Source: a virus. Taken from it: DNA of 26,824 nt. Every line of letters starts with the position of its first letter. Position 1 is the stretch's first letter. The stretch spans positions 1-26,824 of IMG/VR virus record IMGVR_UViG_3300020411_001140. The stretch is one strand, 5' to 3'. Both the position numbers and the translations under genes were made by a program. Positions 22,684 through 26,824 of the stretch are shown one piece after another. The notes below the pieces were generated by a model, which was not told the origin of the DNA, searched no databases, and saw only the letters and a list, made by a program, of their open reading frames with translations.

Positions 22684-22987
22684 GACGAAATATAGATATA
22701 GTTTTCAATATTAACCAGCCAGGGATACCAAGTATTATCCCACTGGTGATAAACTTATTCCATGATAACCACGGAAGTTTACCAAAGTACCGATACCAGA
22801 AAATGTTCCACTTGGTTCTGGGTATCTCTTCCCTCCAATGAGGGTCATACCAGTCATTACCATGCTCAACGTCTAACATCCATTGAGCTGAGTATTTATT
22901 ACCATTCATGTACTCGATGAAATAATCATCTGTGTGATGTAGACGATGTCTATTCCGATACGGATGATTTACTCTTTTTCTCTTCAT
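22616..22987 (-). CDS. Hypothetical protein with one membrane segment
   Basis: 123 residues from the ATG at 22987 (a GTG at 23008 is the alternative, with no better ribosome site). A basic, histidine-rich head (MKRKRVNHPYRNRHRLHH) is followed by an aromatic soluble part (NIFWYRYFGKLPWLSW) and one hydrophobic helix (FITSGIILGIPGWLILKTI, near 85-104) with a charged tail. The final 22 codons are overprinted by the glycosyltransferase gene. No family is recognised. It forms a pair with the 103-residue membrane protein upstream. Confidence 0.5.
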   Translation of the reverse strand: MKRKRVNHPYRNRHRLHHTDDYFIEYMNGNKYSAQWMLDVEHGNDWYDPHWREEIPRTKWNIFWYRYFGKLPWLSWNKFITSGIILGIPGWLILKTISIFRHEDHSLQAKKWNKLQEASPQHS

Positions 22988-23261
22988 GACGTTTCCATGC
23001 TGAAGCACCTAGGATAGCACCCATTGCAATATGAAACATCCCACCATTTCTCAATGTATAAGGTTGCCAAGGTGGTGGAATATTATGAAAACAAACAGAC
23101 TGTTCTACTCCTCTGCCGACACAATCTTCAAAGAATGCAGCAACATAGAGGTTCCACCATATTGCACCAACAACAAAATCAAATAGGCATATAGAAATGT
23201 AAACCAGTGCTAACCAGTCTCTCCAGTAAGTATGTATCGTATGGTTAACCGCGAACGCCAA
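22950..23261 (-). CDS. Small membrane protein, possible holin
   Basis: 103 residues starting at a TTG (23261) inside the PAP2 gene end; no ATG is available before residue 75. Two or three hydrophobic segments are present: WLALVYISICLFDFVVGAIW (16-35), a weaker stretch with VCFHNIPPPWQPYTL, and GGMFHIAMGAILGASAW (73-89), ending in a charged tail (KRHEEKKSKSSVSE). The pattern of an aspartate in the first helix, a GGxFH-type entry to the last helix and a charged C-terminus resembles three-helix holins of phages and gene-transfer agents. The lipase, PAP2 and M15 genes nearby support a lysis or envelope role. The call is tentative. Confidence 0.5.
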   Translation of the reverse strand: MAFAVNHTIHTYWRDWLALVYISICLFDFVVGAIWWNLYVAAFFEDCVGRGVEQSVCFHNIPPPWQPYTLRNGGMFHIAMGAILGASAWKRHEEKKSKSSVSE

Positions 23262-24165
23262 CGTCCGCCTTCACGTTCCTGACTGAACCTTTGAGTCGTG
23301 ACTTTTCTCTACGTCCTCTGTTCTTTGAGGCTGACTCAAACCCGACTATCTTTCCATTCTTGTGAGATGCATCTTTACCATCTCCATTTCCGTAAGTTCC
23401 CTTCTGTCTATTGTACTTGACCAACTCAGCCCTGTACTTGATTCTCTCTGGTGAACTTTGGAATTTCTTGTACTCAGCCTTGTAGTCTCTCTTGTAGGCC
23501 TCGTCCATGTTCATCTCTATTTTGGGATAGACCTCGTTTGCGAGTTTGACACTTGCATCATGGTCGGACGGATAGTGCCATCCTGAATAGACTCTACCCA
23601 TACCACATTCTTCCGCGGCCTTCATCAGACCTTCTTTGTGTTTTGGATACTTTTTGGTGAAGTGGTTTGCAAGAAGTCTTGACTGTAGACTGTGTCCAGA
23701 TGGATATGCTGGTGACTTCATACTGTCACTGTGTAATGGCATGAAGTCAAAGTCCATCTTCATATTGTCAGCTAGATGATAAGGTCTTGGTCTTCCAAAC
23801 TTGTTCTTGAAATGTCGAACGATACCAGAACCAACGTCCTTGATTTTGTCCATCTCTTCTTCACTATACTCAAGGTCATTTTCGTCTAGGTATTTCTTGA
23901 TAGCAAAACCAGACTCAGCGTCGTGGTCCTTGACACTCTGTTCCATCTCTGGTGTTCTTTTCTTGAACATCTTTTGCATCTCTTCCAGTTCCTTGACTGT
24001 CTCAGAACTAGAGTTGACAGATGGTTCCGCTACCTTCAATGACTTATAGTCTCCCTTGAAGTTCTTCACTGGTTTGTCTTCTACTTTCTTGTGAAGAAGA
24101 GCGTCAACATCGTTCTCGTTTTTATATTGTTCTAAGATGAAATTACAGAATGACTTAAAACTCAT
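23245..24165 (-). CDS. PAP2-family phosphatase with capsid-targeting-like start
   Basis: 306 residues. All three PAP2 motifs are seen: K120-x6-R127-P128 (KNKFGRPRP), P155-S-G-H158, and G190-R-x5-H197-x3-D201 (GRVYSGWHYPSD), giving the expected catalytic histidines. No membrane helices, so this is a soluble enzyme of the acid-phosphatase/haloperoxidase type. The N-terminus MSFKSFCNFILEQ looks like a capsid-targeting leader with an I-L-E cut site. The tail (about 240-306) is basic (KNRGRREKSRLKGSVRN). Possible substrates are phospholipid heads, undecaprenyl or nucleotide phosphates; the sequence does not say. The ATG at 24165 overlaps the lipase stop (ATGA). Confidence 0.85.
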   Translation of the reverse strand: MSFKSFCNFILEQYKNENDVDALLHKKVEDKPVKNFKGDYKSLKVAEPSVNSSSETVKELEEMQKMFKKRTPEMEQSVKDHDAESGFAIKKYLDENDLEYSEEEMDKIKDVGSGIVRHFKNKFGRPRPYHLADNMKMDFDFMPLHSDSMKSPAYPSGHSLQSRLLANHFTKKYPKHKEGLMKAAEECGMGRVYSGWHYPSDHDASVKLANEVYPKIEMNMDEAYKRDYKAEYKKFQSSPERIKYRAELVKYNRQKGTYGNGDGKDASHKNGKIVGFESASKNRGRREKSRLKGSVRNVKADVGVRG

Positions 24166-24872
24166 CTAAGCTCCTTCAAATACGCATTGATTGAGTGGTC
24201 ACGTGCGTCTATCTTACCAAAAGACTCTCTACTTTTTTCACCACCTTCAACCCACTCCAATGTCTCTGCGTTTATCTTGATACCTGAATGTTTGTAAGGA
24301 TAGGGTGGAACAAAAGGGACTGGGTCCGTTTCAAACACCACACGAAAATGTGGTACTTCAAACTTCCACCATCCTCCTACTGCTATTTTCGGTGCACCAA
24401 ACGTGTAGACTTGTACAATGTGACCATCTTCTTGTAACCAGATAGAAAGTATCTGGGCCATTGCTCCACCCAGTGAATGTCCTGTTAAGTAAATGGTCTT
24501 GTCTCTATGTTGGTCTTTAATCGAGTCGTAGACTTTAAGTGCCGCATCATGAAACCCACGATGAAAGAGTATTTCCGCACTTTTGTCATGATAAAAGCGG
24601 GCGTCTATGTCTGAGACCACATTTCCAGCGTTCGCCGTTCCACGGATCGCGATTATCGTTACACCTTCTTTGTAATACATTCTGTACATCAAGTCACCGA
24701 CTTTGGTTCCGTCATCGTATACATCGACACAATACTGTGCCATCTCTACAAGTTCCTCAACCTTAACTGGTAAAGTCTCAGGACTTCCCTTGTCTCCATC
24801 TGAATACAGATACGGATTCAAGGCGGAACATGAACCAACCAAAAATGCTATAGCTACAACTAAGTACCTCAT
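24162..24872 (-). CDS. Class 3 lipase, predicted lipoprotein
   Basis: 236 residues, ATG at 24872 overlapping the preceding stop. The N-terminus MRYLVVAIAFLVGSC is a lipoprotein signal peptide with lipobox L-V-G-S-C15. The lipase fold shows the oxyanion stretch IAIRGTANAGNVVSDIDA (74-91), nucleophile elbow T-G-H-S133-L-G-G, then D183 in F-E-T-D-P-V-P-F and H226 in A-R-D-H-S-I-N, a complete Ser-Asp-His triad. It would be exported and anchored to a membrane, where it could hydrolyse phospholipids. That suits a lysis or envelope-damage role, possibly taking the place of spanins. A lipoprotein lipase is an uncommon phage gene. Confidence 0.87.
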   Translation of the reverse strand: MRYLVVAIAFLVGSCSALNPYLYSDGDKGSPETLPVKVEELVEMAQYCVDVYDDGTKVGDLMYRMYYKEGVTIIAIRGTANAGNVVSDIDARFYHDKSAEILFHRGFHDAALKVYDSIKDQHRDKTIYLTGHSLGGAMAQILSIWLQEDGHIVQVYTFGAPKIAVGGWWKFEVPHFRVVFETDPVPFVPPYPYKHSGIKINAETLEWVEGGEKSRESFGKIDARDHSINAYLKELR

Positions 24873-25255
24873 ACCTCTAACTTCTTATTTGGTGTACTGA
24901 AGTTTTTCTTTCTCATGACTGTCTTCGCCACCAAGTCCAACATACCACCGCGATCAGGCTGAAGTACAAAAGGCATATTAACATCAGTTTGCATGTCATG
25001 AATGACCGCCTGTGCTCCCGCTCCCATTGGACTAATCTTCTTTCCGTATTTCTTGTAGGTCTGTTTGAACAACCTTATCAACTCTGCGGGTGTTATGGGT
25101 TTCTTGTTACGTTCGTCATTAACTCTATCTTTGAAGTGTTTTGTAAACTCAATGTCAAGACCTACTTTGGCAAAGAGTTTGTCAGCATACTTTTCCACAT
25201 TGTCAAGGTCACGTTGTGTAACCTCTTCATAGATGTAGTTATCAAACGTCAGCAT
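24869..25255 (-). CDS. Conserved phage protein, possible RelE/BECR-like toxin domain
   Basis: 128 residues, ATG at 25255 overlapping the iscU end. The N-terminus MLTFDNYIYEEVTQ looks like the capsid-targeting leaders of this phage. The core F-T-K-H-F-K-D-R-V-N-D-E-R-N followed by KKPITPAELIRLF and, later, MPFVLQPDRGGMLDLVAKTV has the layout of small BECR-type nucleases (a histidine/arginine helix, a helix with ITxxEL, then strands). From memory it is a common protein in marine T4-like phages with no proven role. If packaged, it could act on host RNA at infection. The toxin idea is a guess from motif layout alone. Confidence 0.6.
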   Translation of the reverse strand: MLTFDNYIYEEVTQRDLDNVEKYADKLFAKVGLDIEFTKHFKDRVNDERNKKPITPAELIRLFKQTYKKYGKKISPMGAGAQAVIHDMQTDVNMPFVLQPDRGGMLDLVAKTVMRKKNFSTPNKKLEV

Positions 25256-25631
25256 TTTTCTTTCTGTAGTCAGCTATCGCGGCCTTTATTGCATCTTCCG
25301 CCAATATCGAACAGTGTATCTTCACTGGTGGAAGACTCAGCTCCTCCACAATTTCAACATTTTTGACTTCAAGTGCTTCATCAATTGTTTTATCTTTAAC
25401 CCACTCTGTCGCCAGAGAGCTAGCAGCAATAGCGCTCCCGCAACCAAAAGTTTTGAAGCGGGCATCTTCGATCTTTCCTGTTTCATCGTTTACCTGTATT
25501 TGGAGTTTCATCACATCTCCGCACTCAGGTGCTCCCACGAGTCCAGTTCCTACATTACTAGCTTCTTTATCGAGACTTCCTACATTTCTTGGGTTTTCAA
25601 AGTGGTCCACCACTTTCTGGGTATAAGCCAT
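25242..25631 (-). CDS. iscU: IscU iron-sulfur cluster scaffold
   Basis: 129 residues, as long as bacterial IscU (128). The three cluster cysteines are intact: G-A-P-E-C37-G-D39, F-G-C64-G-S-A and I-H-C107-S-I-L. L100-P-P-V-K104 is the site recognised by the HscA chaperone in bacterial IscU, directly before the third cysteine, so the protein should work with the host ISC machinery. ATG at 25631 with GAGGA before it. A promoter with its own -35/-10 stands about 100 bases upstream. No other isc gene is here. It probably supports Fe-S assembly in the infected cell; iron-sulfur genes are reported in other marine viruses. Confidence 0.95.
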   Translation of the reverse strand: MAYTQKVVDHFENPRNVGSLDKEASNVGTGLVGAPECGDVMKLQIQVNDETGKIEDARFKTFGCGSAIAASSLATEWVKDKTIDEALEVKNVEIVEELSLPPVKIHCSILAEDAIKAAIADYRKKNADV

Positions 25632-25648
25632 TAGATTCCTCGTTCATT

Positions 25649-25735
25649 TCATTTTCGACCACACGGACAATTACTTTGAGTAAATTGATTTATCTGATAT
25701 GTTCCACCTTTGGTACACGACAGACACGTAATCAT
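25649..25735 (-). CDS. 28-residue zinc-ribbon-like ORF upstream of iscU
   Basis: An ATG at 25735 opens a frame of 28 codons with M-I-T-C4-L-S-C7 and, near the end, N-C23-P-C25-G-R-K, a CxxC plus CxC arrangement that could hold one metal ion. AGAGG stands ten bases before the ATG. It lies between the dUTPase stop (25755) and iscU (25631). The ATG overlaps the -10 box of the iscU promoter, so an RNA from that promoter would miss the start. The frame continues upstream inside dUTPase, so a chance open frame cannot be excluded; the four well-placed cysteines are the argument for it. Confidence 0.4.
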   Translation of the reverse strand: MITCLSCTKGGTYQINQFTQSNCPCGRK

Positions 25736-25758
25736 AGTCCTGTGGCCTCTAGTGTCAA
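25731..25758 (-). promoter_or_regulatory. Near-perfect sigma70-type promoter for iscU
   Basis: Minus strand TTGACA (25758-25753), 16-base spacer, TATGAT (25736-25731): 11 of 12 consensus bases. The -35 box spans the last bases of the dUTPase gene including its stop codon region. Expected RNA start near 25724, giving a leader of about 93 bases before the iscU ATG. It uses the same 16-base spacing as two of the perfect promoters of this window. Confidence 0.6.
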
Positions 25759-26312
25759 GACATCCCACCTGTACTACCGAAACCAGCACCATGCTCAGTG
25801 TCACGAGTAGGAGCCTCACCAACCCTCTTGATGTCATACCACTCATTCTGTACCAGTTCTCCCTGACATACTCTATCACGTTTTCGGATTGTGATAGAAT
25901 GTTTGTTTGTATTGAAGACAGGTACGAATAACTCTTGAATATAGTCAGAGTCAATGATACCTATTCCATTGACGAGCATCATTCCCTTCTTCGCTGCGTT
26001 CCCAGACCTTGAGTATAGTCTGACAGAGTATCCTTCGGGAATGTCGAGTATCAACCCAGTAGGTATCAATGCTCTCTCATTCTGATTCAAGACTACTTCA
26101 TCACCACTAACTCGTCTATCACTGCTATCAACTGGTGACCAAACTTTGACTGAGTCATTTGGACCCCAGATTGCTGATAAGTCAAAACATGCCGAACCTT
26201 CGGTAGCAAACTCTATTCTCGACTCATCATGTATTTTATAAAAACCTAGAGTGGGTTTAGATGTTTCCATCATTCTGAGCCCACCTTTTTTCATCTGCAA
26301 ATTTATGTTCAT
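25755..26312 (-). CDS. dut: dUTPase (dUTP diphosphatase)
   Basis: 185 residues from the ATG at 26312, which overlaps the regA stop (ATGA). AAAGGTGG precedes another ATG at 26273, so a 172-residue form is possible. All five trimeric dUTPase motifs are visible: I G-S-A-C-F-D-L; II L-Y-S-R-S-G-N-A-A-K-K-G; III N-G-I-G-I-I-D-S-D-Y with the catalytic aspartate region; IV R-D-R-V-C-Q-G-E-L; V G-A-G-F-G-S-T-G-G. It hydrolyses dUTP to dUMP and PPi, keeping uracil out of DNA and supplying dUMP for dTTP synthesis. It sits beside regA and close to the replication genes. Confidence 0.95.
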   Translation of the reverse strand: MNINLQMKKGGLRMMETSKPTLGFYKIHDESRIEFATEGSACFDLSAIWGPNDSVKVWSPVDSSDRRVSGDEVVLNQNERALIPTGLILDIPEGYSVRLYSRSGNAAKKGMMLVNGIGIIDSDYIQELFVPVFNTNKHSITIRKRDRVCQGELVQNEWYDIKRVGEAPTRDTEHGAGFGSTGGMS

Positions 26313-26713
26313 TTAACACTATTGCCCACATTATATTTTGTTTCAAGTTTCCACTCTGACTTCTCCTTGTATGGGAGTATTTTCAAAGTGTTTATCTGAA
26401 CGACTGGCTCCTCAGTCTTTTTCGGGTCAACCAAGTCACACAGTTTCCATTCTGCCAGAAGGTTTGCAATAGCATTCCTTCTTGCCTGGTCAGTCTCAGA
26501 GAAGTCAGATGGTTTACCATCCAACATAAACAGTTCCTTGAAGTGCACGATATAGTATCTCCCCTGCTTGTGCAGAATGTGACAAGACTGATACAATGTC
26601 TTATCTCGTTTCGATGCTATACCTATTCTTGAAAGTGTTTCTCGTATCTTGAGAAAATCGTCTGACTTTTTTAGTGTGACCTCGACAAACCCATCTATGA
26701 TTTGAGTTGTCAT
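26309..26713 (-). CDS. regA: RegA translational repressor
   Basis: 134 residues against 122 in T4 RegA, with about nine extra residues at the start. The body matches T4 RegA block for block: VEVTLKKSDDFLKIRETLSR, GIASKRDKTLYQSCHILHK, YYIVHFKELFMLDGK, RRNAIANLLAEWKLCDLV, and a C-terminal EWKLETKYNVG. RegA binds AU-rich start regions of early mRNAs and blocks translation, including its own in T4. AGGACTAA stands before the ATG at 26713. It follows gp62 as in T4; in T4 gp43 comes next, while here about 6 kb of other genes lie between. Confidence 0.96.
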   Translation of the reverse strand: MTTQIIDGFVEVTLKKSDDFLKIRETLSRIGIASKRDKTLYQSCHILHKQGRYYIVHFKELFMLDGKPSDFSETDQARRNAIANLLAEWKLCDLVDPKKTEEPVVQINTLKILPYKEKSEWKLETKYNVGNSVK

Positions 26714-26727
26714 TTAGTCCTATTGAT

Positions 26728-26742
26728 AGCGAGGCATTCGCT
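26728..26742 (-). promoter_or_regulatory. Small hairpin in the gp62-regA gap
   Basis: AGCGA and TCGCT are exact complements around a five-base loop, 15 bases before the regA ATG. A CTAAATA motif (26755-26749) lies just upstream. As RegA controls its own message in T4, this gap may hold regulatory structure, but a 5-bp stem is weak evidence. Confidence 0.3.
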
Positions 26743-26757
26743 GTATTCTATTTAGGA

Positions 26758-26824
26758 CTAGAACAATGTATTGATTTCTTCTATTCTTTTCTTTGCCTTG
26801 ACAAAATAGGTTTCGTCAGGTTCA
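26758..26824 (-). CDS. 62: C-terminal end of a probable clamp-loader subunit gp62 (cut by window edge)
   Basis: The last 21 codons before a TAG at 26760-26758 read EPDETYFVKAKKRIEEINTL plus F. The end of a soluble helical protein directly before regA is where T4 keeps gene 62, the small clamp-loader subunit, and the short sequence is compatible with the gp62 end of marine T4-like phages as I remember it. The call rests mainly on gene order. Confidence 0.45.
   Translation of the reverse strand, partial: EPDETYFVKAKKRIEEINTLF

Noticed and set aside
25736-25954. Upstream part of the minus-strand frame that ends in the cysteine-rich peptide
   Set aside because: It lies inside dUTPase motifs III-V in another frame; only the part from 25735 on, outside dUTPase, is worth keeping.
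26749-26755. CTAAATA motif before regA as a late promoter
   Set aside because: The motif is short and regA is normally an early or middle gene, so one copy is not enough to call a late promoter.

Overview
The window looks like part of the genome of a marine T4-like myovirus. Every supportable gene reads leftwards on the minus strand, packing is very tight (many ATGA stop/start overlaps), and the T4 replication core is unmistakable: a probable gp62 end, RegA, DNA polymerase gp43, UvsX, helicase gp41 and the zinc-finger start of primase gp61. Hsp20, PAP2 and N4/N6 methyltransferase genes, and the style of the hypothetical proteins, fit the marine/cyanophage-type T4-like group. No photosynthesis gene is seen. 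A complete IscU carrying the LPPVK chaperone motif suggests a heterotrophic proteobacterial host rather than a cyanobacterium; that is an inference.

Layout in the direction of transcription (right to left). (a) 26824-25242: gp62 end, RegA, dUTPase, a tiny zinc-ribbon ORF and IscU. (b) 25255-22616: a possible toxin-like protein, a lipoprotein lipase, a PAP2 phosphatase and two small membrane proteins. (c) 22683-20416: a glycosyltransferase-like protein, a 72-residue protein, Hsp20 and an M15 peptidase (probable endolysin). (d) 20423-14983: gp43, a 42-residue ORF, UvsX, a conserved hypothetical and gp41. (e) 14995-12374: a hypothetical protein, a DNA methyltransferase and a PLP fold-II-like enzyme. 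(f) 12352-279: a long block of virion-like genes: a ligase-like nucleotidyltransferase, a lysine/glutamate-rich protein, a three-domain nucleotidyltransferase/ATP-grasp/RimB-like protease, an acidic low-complexity protein, a repeat-rich fibre-like protein, a mosaic 724-residue protein, membrane proteins and several small basic or coiled-coil proteins. (g) 238-1: gp61 primase, cut by the window edge.

Two themes stand out. First, many proteins of blocks b and f begin with a short M-K-(S/T)-(F/Y)-x-x-(L/I/F)-x-E type leader that resembles the capsid-targeting sequence of T4 internal proteins, and several contain internal (L/I)-x-E|A sites like those cut by the T4 prohead protease. If so, the ligase-like enzyme, the three-domain fusion, the PAP2 phosphatase and the possible toxin would be enzymes packaged in the head and injected with the DNA. 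Second, host-type sigma70 promoters occur in front of the primase, the UvsX gene, the Hsp20/M15/gp43 group and IscU: three have both hexamers perfect, the fourth 11 of 12 bases. None was found in front of the virion-like block, where one T4-like late motif (CTAAATA) precedes the ligase-like gene.

Other notable points are a shared C-terminal LDAFWA peptide on gp43 and the methyltransferase (a likely sliding-clamp tail), a 27-residue membrane microprotein joined by TAATG to its upstream gene, and two strong hairpins near translation starts. No tRNA, CRISPR array, insertion sequence or gene-free stretch over 300 bases was seen.
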